Assembly (NCBI GenBank): GCA_947311845.1
Contig: CAMZMU010000049.1
Span: forward strand, 3,779,368 to 3,843,367
DNA: 64,000 nucleotides
Direction of reading: 5' to 3'
From: Poa pratensis
Taxonomy: Eukaryota > Streptophyta > Magnoliopsida > Poales > Poaceae
A program made the translations under genes and the position numbers. This document shows, in pieces, positions 26,201 through 36,759 of this stretch (within the stretch, counting starts at the first letter, position 1; the number at the start of each line of letters is the position of its first letter). Below the pieces are notes generated by a model. That model saw nothing but the letters and a program-made list of their open reading frames with translations. It did not search any database and was not told the DNA's origin.

Positions 26201-27960
26201 GAAGGCGCGCTCGTCGAATTCCTCCGTGAGAACTGGGAAATATTTGCGTGGTGTCCAGCCGACATGCCAGGTATTCCCAGGGAATTCGCCGAGCACTCTC
26301 TCCAATTGTTTCCAGATGCAAAGCCAGTCAAGCAAACGATGCGTCGAATCTCCGGCCCAAAGCGAACCGCAGTCGAATCTGAAGTCGACCGGTTACTCGC
26401 AGCAGGATTCATTAGGGAAATCAAGAAATCACAATGGGTGGCCAACCCCGTACTTGTAGAAAAGAAGCATACAGACATCCTTCGGATGTGCGTGGACTTC
26501 ACAGCGCTGAACAAGTGCTGTCCAAAGGATCACTTCCCGCTTCCCGATCGACCAGATCGTCGACTCCACCGCCGGATGCGCACGACTCTCCTTTCTGGAT
26601 GCTTACTCAGGTTATCACCAGATAAGGATGAAGCAAGAAGACGAAGAAAAAACGGCGTTCATAACCCCACTCGGGGTCTACTGCTACACAACTATGCCCT
26701 TTGGGCTCAAAAACGCGGGTGCAACATACCAGCGCATGATGCAGGACTGCCTCAAAAAGCAAATTGGACGCAACGTCCAGGTCTACGTGGATGACATTGT
26801 CATTACCACAAGGGAAGAACGACACTACTCGACGATTTGAGGGAGACGTTCGCAAACCTCAAACGCTTACATATCAATCTCAATCCTAAGAAGTGTACGT
26901 TCGGCGTTCCAGCCGGGCAGCTCCTAGGCTTCATGATGTGCAGAAACTAGCTGGACGAGTAGCAGCGCTCAGTCGATTCATCAGCAAACTGGGTGAAAAG
27001 GCTTTACCATTCTATCGACTGATGAAGAAGGCGGACAAGTTCGAGTGGACGCCAGAAGCTGAAGCAGCCTTCACAGATCTCAAGCGGATCCTCACAAGCC
27101 CTCCGATCCTCGTCGCACCTAAGGAACGGGAACCACTCTACCTGTATGTCTCGGCTACAAACAGGGTGGTGAGCACCGTACTGGTAGTCGAACGCATGGA
27201 GGAGGGGCACATCCAAAGCATACAACGTCCAGTCTACTACCTAAGCGAGGTTCTCTCCATATCAAAACAGCGGTACCCGCACTATCAAAAGCTGGCATAC
27301 GCTGTATTCATGTCCTCAAGGAAGTTGACACACTACTTCACCGAGCACCCGATCACCGTGGTAAGTAACTCAGCAATCGGTGATATCCTCACAAACCCCA
27401 ATGCAACGGGTCGAGTCGCAAAATGGCTCATCGAGCTGGCTCCAAGAGACATCAAGTACGAGCACCCGAAGGCTATCAAAGCACAAGTCCTACCCGACTT
27501 CACAACCGAGTGGATAGAGGCCCAATTACCTGGAGCACCAGACGTGTCCAATTCCTGGACCATGTACTTCGATGGGTCCAAGAAACACGAAGGCGCAGGC
27601 GCAGGCGTCATCCTCATATCACCAAAAGGGGACAAGCTACGTTATGTTTTGCAGATGGGATTCAAACTACCCTCCAATAACGAGGCTGAATACGAGGCCT
27701 GATCCATGGCATGCGGATGGCAAAAGCACTTGGGTGCACTCGATTGATGATCTACGGCGACTCCAATCTCGTGGTGCAGCAAACAATGAAGGCCTGCGAC
27801 GCAATCGCGGACAACATGATCGCTTATCGCGACCTGTACAACACACTGGAGGGCAGCTTCGAGGGCTGCGAGTTGAGGCACATAGGAAGGGAAAGTAACG
27901 AAGAAGCAGACATGCTAGCCAATCTTGGCTCAACTGGCGCACAAATTCCACCTGGTGTCT
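26201..27960 (+). pseudogene. Gypsy reverse transcriptase and RNase H, frameshifted
   Basis: The RT starts with MPGIPREFAEHSLQLFPDAK. It continues with GFIREIKKSQWVANPVLVEK and CVDFTALNKCCPKDHFPLP, then after a frame change TTMPFGLKNAGATYQRMMQ and the catalytic YVDD. A further change leads to the 26893-27702 frame: SRFISKLGEKALPFYRLMKK, then the RNase H domain with WTMYFDGSKKHEGAGAGVIL and NNEAEYEA. A TGA at 27702 follows NEAEYEA directly and looks like a 1-base deletion, since the family sequence continues at once in the next frame (27711-28142). Confidence 0.9.
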
Positions 27961-28142
27961 TCCTCGAGCGCATCGAACACAGATCTATCAAGGAGAAACG
28001 AGAGCCTCCTCCGTCGACTACGCCACCCAAAAGCAAAGTGCCTAGCACAGAGGACCCCCCAGTCGAGGTATTTCTCATTGAGCCAACTGGACTCAACCTT
28101 TTCTGGCTTACATACTCCGTGGCGAGCTACCAGATGACATAA

Positions 28143-29317
28143 CCGAGTCCCGACGCGTGACTCGAAGATCAAAAGCATACACCGTTATCAACGGCGAGTT
28201 ATACAAGCGCAGCATATCAGGTATGTTCCAAAGATGCATCGCATTCGAAGATGGCCAAGCCATACTTCGAGACATTCATGCAGGTACCTGTGGGCATCAC
28301 GCCAGCAGTCGATCACTCGTAGCCAAAGCCTTTCGCGCAGGGTTTTACTGGCCTACAGCACTCAAAGACGCGGAGGACATAGTCAAAAGGTGCGTCGGCT
28401 GCCAGAAATTCGCAACAAGGCCGCACGCACCCGCATCGGCGTTGAAGACTATACCGCTGGCCTGGCCTTTCGCCCAATGGGGGCTCGATATGGTTGGGCC
28501 ACTCAAAAAATCATCGCATGGCGGGCATACTCACCTACTGGTGGCAGTCGACAAGTTCACAAAGTGGATCGAGGCGGTCCCCATCACAAATTCGACTGCT
28601 ACTACGGCAGTCAACTTCATAAAGAGCATCATCTACCGCTTCGGTGTCCCAAACAGTATCATCACTGATAACGGCACAAACTTCACGGCTGAGGAGTTCA
28701 AAACCTTCTGCAAAGAGCAGGACATTACGCTCAACTACGCATCCGTGGCACATCCACAATCCAATGGCCAAGTCGAAAAGGCCAACGGACTTGTGACGAG
28801 TGGGATCAAGAAGCGCCTCCTGGTGCCACTCAAAAGAGCTGCGGGTGCTTGGGTCGAAGAACTACCATCTGTGCTATGGAGCCTACGCACAACTCCCAAC
28901 ACTTCTACGCAGTTCACCCATTCTTCATGGTCTATGGTGCAGAGGCAATTCTGCCATCAGATGTAAGGTTCAATGCGCCACGAGTTGAAGCATACAATGA
29001 AGAGACGCGAAGAAGCACTCGAAGATGCAGTCGACTTGCTCGATGAGCGCGAGACACGGCCTTGGCCCGCACAGCTGTTTACCAGCAGGATTCCGCAACT
29101 ACCATAGCCGTCGACTGCGAACCAGGTCCTTCGTGTTGGCGACCTGGTTCTTCGACTGAAGCAAAAGAAGGTGCACAAGCTCGCTTCCCCATGGGAAGGT
29201 CCCTTCATCATCACGGAGGTCCTTGGTGGAGGCGCATATCGACTGAAGCACGCGAAGACAGGCGAACTCTCTCATAATCCTTGGAACGTTGCGCATCTGC
29301 GCCGTTTCTACGCATAA
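28143..29317 (+). pseudogene. Gypsy integrase, frameshifted near its end
   Basis: The frame 28157-28966 has the zinc-binding H...H...C-x2-C region (HASSRSLVAKAFRAGFYWP, CVGCQKFA). The catalytic core follows with MVGPLKKSSHGGHTHLLVAV, IITDNGTNFTAEEFK and a Glu in SNGQVEKANG (the D,D,E set). After a frame change near 28940 the C-terminal domain reads LASPWEGPFIITEVLGGGAY and ends NVAHLRRFYA at 29317. It would insert the cDNA. Confidence 0.9.
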
Positions 29318-29529
29318 AGTGCTCACAGTCATACAATGTAATAGGCTATATGTCGGATGGCTGCAGGTTTCAGACGCGCTCTTTTCCTTACCAGGGTACC
29401 TAAGGGGACTGGAAGGTTTTTAATGAGGCGGCCTGCAGCCTAACATTCAAAAGAGGAATAAAATCAATGTTCCTTCGACTTCTTTGTGGCTACTACCCGC
29501 ATAATTCATACCTTAACCGCACCCGAAAC

Positions 29530-29805
29530 CCTCGGGGGCTGTGTTATCGATCAAATGAGCTCTCGCTCTTGCAGAAACACAATGCCTTAGCCGCACCCGA
29601 ATGCTCGGGGGCTGCGTAACAAGGATCCAAACAAAAACACAAAAACTCTGCAGCCGCACTCGAATACTCGGGGGCTGCACAGTCATTGGTTCACAACCAA
29701 CCATATTTCACAAACCCCGCTCGACTGACTCGGGGGCTCGACAAAAAATCAAAGTATACAAACTATACAATATACAAAGAGTCAAAAATTACACTCGGGG
29801 GCTGC
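29530..29805. repeat. Five PPT-like CTCGGGGGCT blocks
   Basis: CTCGGGGGCT recurs near 29541, 29610, 29669, 29729 and 29797, in variable flanks, about 50-70 bp apart. The same block occurs at about 34232, and once more (34836-34845) immediately before the 3' LTR, where it is the polypurine tract. Confidence 0.8.
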
Positions 29806-29844
29806 CCCCTATACAAAAATTGCACTCGCAAACTATTCTAATCC

Positions 29845-30660
29845 TCAGGCTCGTCCTTTACGGGCAGCTCGGGACCGCAAAGCTGTTCGCGAGTGCACTC
29901 GATTAGTGTCTCCGCAGCTGGATCGTGTCATCCAGGTCTTTTGTTCGAGAACCTCTCCGGCTGCAGGTGTCCGCAACACCAACCTTGGTTTTCGACTACG
30001 CATATACGCCATTGCAGCGTTGGCTCCAATCACAAGTCTCTGAGACAGCAACTCTCGAATGGGATTTGTTTGACGGAAGATGTTCAACAAAGCACGAATC
30101 CCTTGTGGTTGTGGCCCCGCAGGAAAAAGAGTCTCGTTCAGGCGAATAAACGCTGCCCGGCATAACTCCAGCAGTTCAGCACTTCGCCAGACGCGATCCT
30201 TCAGGGTGGCGAGTATGCGGGCATGGTACCTATCAAGCCAAAAGTGTTGACGCCCAGTCGTAGGGTCGTCAACCACGCTATCCAGACGCCCTTCCACGCG
30301 AATCTTTTCAGCCTGGAAGTTGTCGACAAAGCCTACAAACACGGGCGCACCAGTCAGATCAAAAGGACAATAGCTACGCAAAAAGCTTGTAAACAGAGCA
30401 AGACTCGAACTTACACTCGAGTTGCCTGTTCACAAGATCCATCTCCCCGAGCACATATTCCTCGCGTTGGGTGGCCAACGCGGGTCTCGCCCTCAATCGA
30501 TTCAGCTCAGCCTGGGCGTCCTTCAGATCTTGCTCCATTCTCACAAATTTGGCCTTCATATACTCCATCACCTTGGCATCATTTACCATTGACCCTGGGA
30601 TCGGGTGGTGATTGGAGCCTGCGAGGAACTAGTCGCAGTAGCAGGTTCTCGTGACTGTTC
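29845..30660 (-). pseudogene. Gypsy antisense gene segment B
   Basis: Minus-strand frames at 30374-30589 (EYMKAKFVRMEQDLKDAQAE, a predicted coiled coil) and 29845-30381 (APVFVGFVDNFQAEKIRVEG, HFWLDRYHARILATLKDRVW) look protein-like: charged, codon-like and without low complexity. They probably belong to one spliced antisense transcript with a GT donor near 30422. No function is recognised. Similar antisense genes are known from RIRE2/Grande-like gypsy elements. It may be the tail of segment A or a separate gene. Confidence 0.5.
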
Positions 30661-30839
30661 AAAGAGCATAATCACAAACACAAAGTTTGTGTCAGAAGCT
30701 AAAACTCATGTCATAAGCATACAACTCTTCGAGTGAAAGACATTAGCAAAAGACTGTTTGCATAAACAAGGTAGCACAAACAAAGCGCAGACTCGCGCAG
30801 TTCAGAAGGTATCATTACAAGGCATAAAAAACAAAAGGG

Positions 30840-33571
30840 TACAGCTACCCTAAACCTAAGATTCGATTTCCTAAGCAGACGATTGGCAGTCTCGAGTGCC
30901 CGGCGCTCCATGGTGTTCATAAAAACCTCGGCCAGTCGCGCGGCGGCTCCGCTCACCCCCTTCAGAGAAATGGGCTTCCCATCTGGCTTCCGAGGGAACG
31001 CAGACAGTGCTGCCTCGTAGTCGCAATCTATCCCATGTCCCATAAGAAGCTTGATGGTGGACTCGGATCCGCGTACCGTGTTGGCGCGAGCGAAACCCGC
31101 CATGGTGGACGTCCCGGGGCCAAACACGTCGGCGAAGTCATCCACCGTCGACGGCACTACGCCAGTCGGGAACACCACCTTGTATACAGCGCCAAGTGTG
31201 CTCGTCGATTTGGCGAGTGCTTCTTTCGCCTGGTTGCATAGGCGCCTAAGCCGCCCACAGCCTGTTCCAGCGAAAGATCGTCACTCGCCACGTCCGCAGA
31301 GGCCGGTGCGCCAACAGCTTCTGCACAATTCAAAAAAGGCAAAAGTCATTTCGACACTCGACAGTTATATCGTCATATCAAAAGGAGAAAAGATTACTCA
31401 CCTCCCATGGCCTGCGCGAGTGCCGCGAGCTGGTCAGCATATCCTCGCTCGCGTGCAGCGGCTGAGTTGGTGGCGGCAGCCAGCTCTTTCTTCGACTCTT
31501 CGCGCTGCGCGGCGAGTGCATCTTCCAGCTCCTTCTTCTCGCCTGGCCCAGCAAAATCACGTGCATTCAATACTCGACAAAATCAAGCATTGCAAAAAGA
31601 AATTCAGCAAAACAAAAGCAAAAAGGAGAACTCACGACTGAGCCGCTCTAGCTCGGCGCGCATGGTATCCCTCTCCTGCTCCACCTGGACATAAGCCTTG
31701 GCAGAATCTGCCAAGGTGTGGTAGAAGGGCTGCAAGCACGAATTCAGCAAAAATTCAAACTCTCACAGACCTACAACTAAACGGGTCAAGCAAAAAGCTA
31801 CTTACGTGGTTCATCCACGGCTCAGGAGCCGCGACTGATGTCCCGACATCTGGAGTTGCCGCCTTGGCTGTCTCAATGACAGCATCAGTGGCCATTGGCT
31901 GGGCAGCCTCGTTTCCAGTCGGTGCAGAATTCGAGTGCTCCAGGGTTGGAACATTCTCGACTGGAGGAGTCCCAGGCTGATTGTTTTCAGCGCTGTGGGC
32001 AACACAACAAAGCAAAAAGACGGTCAGCACAAATATGTGACAGCACAAAATTCTCATATCATACTCAAAAACACATACCTGTGCTCCTCATCTTCCTCAT
32101 CTTCGGAGTCGCCAAAAATTGGTCCCCCAAAGGCTGGGGTACCACTCGACTGAAGAGGAAGAGTTGAGCTTGTTGAGCACGCACGCAAAGGAGCGGCTTG
32201 GAAAACAGGTGGTGAGCCTGATTCCTCGTCATCCTCCAAGCCCTGCCCCTCGCGGGTGAACTCACAGCAGAAGGCGCCTTCTTGGCCAGTCGACGCCGCT
32301 TCGGTGGCGCGGTATCGACTTCTTGGTCAGAGGTGGCCTTGTCTTCAGATTGGACCTCTTCTGCTGCTTCCTCCTCGACCTCCTCCACATGTGAAGTGGT
32401 GGCAGAAGGGATGGGCGACTGATCCCCTTTCGGGTCCACCACCTGTGCCTGTGTTTCTTCAGTCTCGCCATTTTCAGGCAGAGGAGGAAGGGAGGCAGCA
32501 GTCGAGTGACCCTGCATAGCATACATCACAAATTGCAAAGTCAGAATCAAAAACACATATCGTAGAAACTACGAGTGGCAAACTATTAAACTACAGACAT
32601 ACCTCAAGCAAAGGGTTTTCCGTCCCGTATGGCGTAACGGGACAATCGATGTTGCAAGGGTCGGCTGTCGTCAGGCTGGTGATGTGGCGCACGTGCGTCA
32701 CAAGCTCGTTCCTTGACAGTTCCTCTGGGCTCATCCGAGTGGAGTCACTCGCGCCCTCATACTCCCACATGGGGTGCGCTCGGGCACGGAGTGGCCACAC
32801 CCGCCTCTTCACAAAGGTGGCGATCAAATGAATGCCTGTGACCTTGTCCAGCAGTCCGTCGATTCGAGTCAGCAAAGGGCGTGCTTCCTCCATTTCTTCG
32901 GCTGAGAGCTGGTGATCCCACGCCTTGGTCCTGACGTAAGCCGCAGTCGAGAAGGTGGCGACTCCGTCTTGCTCGACACTCGCATAAAACCACCCTTTCC
33001 TCCAGCCTTGCGCGGAGTCGACGGTCTTCAGGCGGAAATAGCGGGTGTCGCTGCGCACCTGGATGCCGCAGCCGCCCACGGGGTAGGTGCGACCACCTCC
33101 TCTGTTGGGTCGCACCATGAATATGGTCTTCCATAGCGCCCAGCTGGGTGCGACGCCAAGGAAGCACTCGCATAGCGTGATAAAGCACGCAATATGCATA
33201 ATACCGTTCGGGGTGAGATCGTGGATCTGCACCCCGTAGGCATAAAGGAGGCCACGAACAAAGTCGTGGAGGGGAAGCGAGAAGCCCCTGGACACAAACT
33301 CCGCAAAGCAAACGCGCTCGTTGGCGCGTGGTTCGGGGCATACCTCCTTGGGCGATGGAGCGCGGACGGCGAGTTGCTCCGCGGGAGGCAGATATCCCTG
33401 CTCGCGGAGCTTGAGCAGATGGGCGTCCTTGACGGTGGACTTCGCCCAGTCCCCGCTGCCCTTCTTCAGCGCGGCGGACGCAGATGTACCCGCCACAGTC
33501 TTCTTGCCCTTGGCCGCATCGGTCGCGGCAGCGGCGGCGGCACCACGCTTGGAGCCTCCACCTTTCGCCAT
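30840..33571 (-). CDS. Gypsy antisense gene A (PF04195-like), spliced, frameshifted
   Basis: The ATG at 33571 starts MAKGGGSKRGAAAAAA. Exon 1 (32603-33571, 323 codons, phase 0) carries the region called putative gypsy-type transposon (PF04195-like): LLKLREQGYLPPAEQLAVRA, FVSRGFSLPLHDFVRGLLYA, LTPNGIMHIACFITLCECFL and FRLKTVDSAQGWRKGWFYA. GT-AG exons follow at 32079-32511 (acidic, then basic PPKRRRLAKK), 31806-31992, 31637-31729, 31402-31542 (coiled coil EKKELEDALAAQREESKKEL) and from 31320 down to about 30856. A 1-base shift near 32245 and one in the last exon break the frame. It opposes the retrotransposon's own transcription and lies between pol and the 3' LTR. Role unknown; the basic motif suggests a nuclear protein. 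Confidence 0.65.
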
Positions 33572-34835
33572 TGCAACGATGGATGAGAGAGCTTGGGCGC
33601 AGAGCAATGGAGGTGGGCGCAGGAGGAAGATGAGACGAGGGGCGGCGCAAGAGGCAAATGGCAAGTAAAAAATTCTGCCAGCGCGTCCCCTATTTACCAC
33701 AGATCGCAAAACGATCGCAACCGTCAAAACAAAGGCATACGCTCCGCGCGAAATCTGGCCATACACGTGGCAGCCACGGAGAGCAACCGTCGCCGGCCAC
33801 TCCGCCCACTACGCACGAGAATCCAGGAAACCATCATCACGCCCCGTGAAAATCGCGCCAGAACGGTCAAATCAAGTCCACGCGGCGTCATCCCTGGTCA
33901 GCTCTGCAAAAACGGGCCCACAAAACAGGGTCACGTCTTATCAAAGCCTCTCCAAGCACGCCACCGCTTGTCAGAGATAGCAGTCGCAAAATGCGTCATT
34001 GCTGACGTTGTTCTCTCTTTCACAACTGGCATAAAAGTCACTCGATGATATCTTCGGGTGGTCTCTCGCATAAGTCTCGGTTGGTTTTTAGCAAAGGTCA
34101 TAGAGGCCAGTCGAAATTCTTTCGACTGCAGCATCACTCCCATCGGGAGCGTATCAAAAAATTTCTTTGACTAAAATGTGCAGGGTAAAAGATTTTGAGA
34201 TTATCCTCCATTGCAAGCAATAAAGCACAATCTCGGGGGCTACTCCCATCGGGAGCGCTGTCGCGCACCCGATAGAATAATGGCAAAAGTGTCAGTCGAC
34301 GAAACATTCGACTAAGTTCATAAGCAAAATCACACTCAAAATATTCCCGAGTTGATCCGACGATCCTTGGATGCTGCATGCATAGTGCAAAGGTAAGACC
34401 CGCCGATCAGTCGAGCTGGGCTAAGGACCGCTCCAGCAGCGTTATCCTTAAATTTTCCGTGTCAGCAGACATGATGAATTATCCCCGACGGACGCGTTGG
34501 GTTGATTCAAAATTATACTGCAGTTCGATTCCGTAAGACCTCAACGGCCGTTTCGAGTCTGTCCAGTTTGTTCCAGATTCGAGTCCGGGGACTCGAGTTT
34601 GATTGAAAGCTAGTATGGTTTTGCCACAAATGGTAGTTAACTGGCCCCGATCCGTCGTGTGTGCCGGGCCTGCTAAGCTAATATCCCTTGACTATCATAA
34701 GCAAAAACTCATAGTCGATGAAACACTCGACATAGCCAACATGTGCTATTTCATAAGAATTCTAAATACAGATGTAAAAATATAACGTGCATGATGTATG
34801 AGTCCATGCCCGACTCTTCGAATCAGACAAGTACT

Positions 34836-34845
34836 CGGGGGCTAC
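34836..34845 (+). promoter_or_regulatory. Polypurine tract of the gypsy element
   Basis: CTCGGGGGCT, followed within a few bases by the TGACATGG start of the 3' LTR. It would prime plus-strand DNA synthesis. Confidence 0.7.
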
Positions 34846-35335
34846 TGACATGGGTATGCCTATCGGGTACCCTACCATGAGGGTACCTGGTGCACGTATC
34901 GACTAGGCCCAACTATCAGAGCCTACATGAAGCCCATGAAGGGAGGCCCACGAAGATGGAGTATCCTCCAAGTTTGGCGAAGCAATAGTCGGTTTAGAGT
35001 TTCCTTACTTGTAAATCGAGTCGGTTACGAACACCCGAGACCCAGCCTATTATTTAAGGACTGGGAGGGCCATCGAACCAGACACGTACTTTCAGAGCCA
35101 CCAAAACCCTAGCGAGATCGACATCTCGCCGGGACTCTTGTAACCATCATATTCACAAAGCAATAACAGACAGGCAGGACGTAGGGGTGTTACCTCCACA
35201 CGAGGGCCCTGAACCTGGGTAAAATCTTTGCCCTGCTTGTCAGCCGACGATACTTCCAGCTCTACCACGTTCTCTCCCCCATATTCATAACCTAGGGACC
35301 TTAACCATGGGTCTTGATGAGTCTACCCCTCGTCA
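34846..35335 (+). repeat. 3' LTR of the gypsy element
   Basis: 490 bp. Compared base by base with the 5' LTR it has three substitutions, a 4-bp insertion (ACTT after TTTCCTT) and one 1-bp deletion. The ATG at 35307, the counterpart of 22619, reads in frame into the BED exons. Confidence 0.93.
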
Positions 35336-35935
35336 TAGAAAGTCGGCTAATACAGGAATACGATCTCCAATGCAAGCAACAAGTTCACCGGGGGTTAATT
35401 TCCTTCTCAAGTCTGCAGCAGTGAAAAAGGAAGCAGTGAATAGAGCAAGTATGGCTGGTTCACCTAAAACGCCACAGCCACCAAGTTGTTCCCCTTCTCT
35501 TCATGATCTATCTCCTGATACAAGAGCGACGAATTCGCAAGGTATGACCAAGTTTTTATTCATGTGATTTGTTGTCTACTGTTTAGTTTGTGAGCCACAC
35601 ATTGTTGAGCTAACTAATCTTTTCCCATTCATGTAGCATCAAAACGAAAGCATCGCAAGTTGATATCGGACATTTGGAAAGAAGCTGAACCAATCTACAA
35701 GGATGGGAAGCTTGTGGAAGGCAAGTGCAACCATTGCCATGAGATATTTGCTGCTAGTAGAGACACCGGGACCAGCCACATGAAACGTCATTTAAAGGTA
35801 TGTGAAGCAAAAAATGCTATGAGTGACATGGTTGCTAAGATGGGTCGACCTGATGTGCTTGATCCCAATTGGAAATTCAATCCCAAGCTGGCAAACACAT
35901 ACGCGGCTGATTTGCGGCATACCGCATACGCATAG
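35307..35935 (+). CDS. Possible LTR-initiated BED zinc-finger chimera
   Basis: The ATG in U5 of the 3' LTR (MGLDESTPR) runs in frame across the LTR/host junction into BED exon 2 (SANTGIRSPMQATSS). It is spliced at 35541/35637 into the BED finger exon and ends at 35935. Exon lengths of 235 and 299 nt give 177 aa. The LTR promoter could drive it. This is an inference from frame; no transcript evidence is available. The finger has C-x2-C and H-x4-H ligands. Confidence 0.4.
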
Positions 35936-36183
35936 CGGCACATGCGGCGTACGCGCGGACTCCCGCGGTGCGTCCGGCTTGCACCCTGACACGTGACTCC
36001 TCGACCACTGCCAGCCTACACGGGAAGACAATCCGACGCCAACTCCATCTCTTCGCATCGAGATTGGTGTGATTTTTTCGCAAGATTAATCCCCAAACCC
36101 CCAGCCGCCGGGGAATCGATCCGGCCGCCGCCGCCCTAAACCCTAGAAGCGGCGGAATCAAAGCAGCGCCGACCGGCCGACCG

Positions 36184-36759
36184 ATGCCGCCGCTGCTCCC
36201 CACCAAGCCCTCCTCCGCGGCCATGGCCGGCCAAAAGCGGCCGTCTTTCCTCCCCGCCGCCGGCGCCTCCCCTCCGCGCAAGAAGCTCTTCCGCCCGGCG
36301 TCCGCGCCCTGCCTCCCCGCGCTCTCCGCCCCCAAGAAGGTCGCCCCTCATCGGCCGGCTCCGCCCTCGTCCGCCGCCGCCAGGCCGCGGCCTCCCCCTC
36401 CGCCGGCGTCCAGGGCCCCCAAGAAAGCGGCGCAGCAGCGCCCGGAGGCGGAGGCGGCGCCGTGCCGCGCGGCCCAGAGCGTGCACCCGACGCGGCGGCT
36501 GGCGTGCGGGACGGCCGTGATCGTGCGCACCCGGCTACCCCTCCTCCCCTACCGCTGCTCCCTCCTCGTCTGGCTCCCCGCCCGGGTCGTCTCCTCCTCC
36601 GACGCCTACCACTGCACCGTCAAGTACGCCGCCTACCTCCACGACAGCTTGGCGGGCAAGATCGTGCGCGTCCCCGGCACCGAAGTCCGCCCCCACCGCT
36701 CCTCCGCCGCCCTCGCCGCCGCCAAGCCCGACCACGCCAAGAGGCCACAAGCGCCATGA
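36184..36759 (+). CDS. Hypothetical basic protein, single exon, 191 aa
   Basis: The ATG at 36184 follows a typical 5' leader with CCCTAAACCCTAG. The first 100 residues are Pro-, Ala- and Lys-rich (RKKLFRPASAP, APKKVAPHRPAPP, APKKAAQQRP) and look disordered. From about residue 105 a compact region follows: GTAVIVRTRLPLLPYRCSLL, VWLPARVVSSSDAYHCTVKY, and DSLAGKIVRVPGTEVRP. Its beta-strand pattern and VWLPARVV segment recall a small Tudor/Agenet-like fold, but that is only a resemblance. There is no signal peptide or membrane segment. Codon use is strongly GC3-rich, as in grass single-exon genes. The left transposon boundary is only about 200 bp upstream, so the promoter may be partly element-derived. 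Confidence 0.6.
   Translation: MPPLLPTKPSSAAMAGQKRPSFLPAAGASPPRKKLFRPASAPCLPALSAPKKVAPHRPAPPSSAAARPRPPPPPASRAPKKAAQQRPEAEAAPCRAAQSVHPTRRLACGTAVIVRTRLPLLPYRCSLLVWLPARVVSSSDAYHCTVKYAAYLHDSLAGKIVRVPGTEVRPHRSSAALAAAKPDHAKRPQAP

Larger units (their letters stand above)
22161..35335 (+). mobile_element. Complete-ended Ty3/gypsy LTR retrotransposon (13.2 kb)
   Basis: Two LTRs (22161-22647 and 34846-35335) start TGACATGG and end CTCGTCA. They are flanked by the 5-bp duplication TAGAA (22156-22160 and 35336-35340). The domain order gag, protease, RT, RNase H, integrase is the gypsy order, and a long 3' region holds antisense genes, as in the RIRE2-like group of grasses. It lies inside exon 2 of the BED gene. 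Coding capacity is broken by many frameshifts. The LTRs differ by three substitutions and two indels. Confidence 0.95.
21150..35935 (+). pseudogene. BED zinc-finger protein gene (hAT-transposase N-terminus), interrupted
   Basis: Exon 1 (21150-21464) starts MAALPPPPPGPG, is Pro-rich, then basic (KKRKKDNESSHVP), and ends at a GT donor in phase 0. Exon 2 starts after TTTAATAG at 22151, is broken after 10 bases by the gypsy element, and resumes at 35341, ending at 35541. Exon 3 (35637-35935) holds the BED finger: DIWKEAEPIYKDGK, CNHCHEIF, and HMKRHLKVC, giving a C-x2-C...H-x4-H pattern. The frame ends in unrelated sequence (HTAYA) at 35935, without the hAT catalytic core. BED fingers bind DNA. 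As it stands, exon 1 can no longer be spliced cleanly to exon 2. The source is a truncated transposase rather than a proven host gene. Confidence 0.7.
20860..35988. mobile_element. hAT-like element with BED zinc-finger exons, split by a gypsy insertion
   Basis: CAGGGTGCAAGC at 20860 is matched by its exact complement GCTTGCACCCTG ending at 35988. CAGGG is a usual hAT terminus. Removing the nested gypsy element and its extra TSD copy leaves about 1.95 kb. The exons inside encode a BED zinc finger as found at the N-terminus of hAT transposases, but the catalytic core is missing. The 8-bp flanks (TGGCACCT and ACACGTGA) do not match, so the boundary claim rests on the inverted ends and content. 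Confidence 0.55.
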
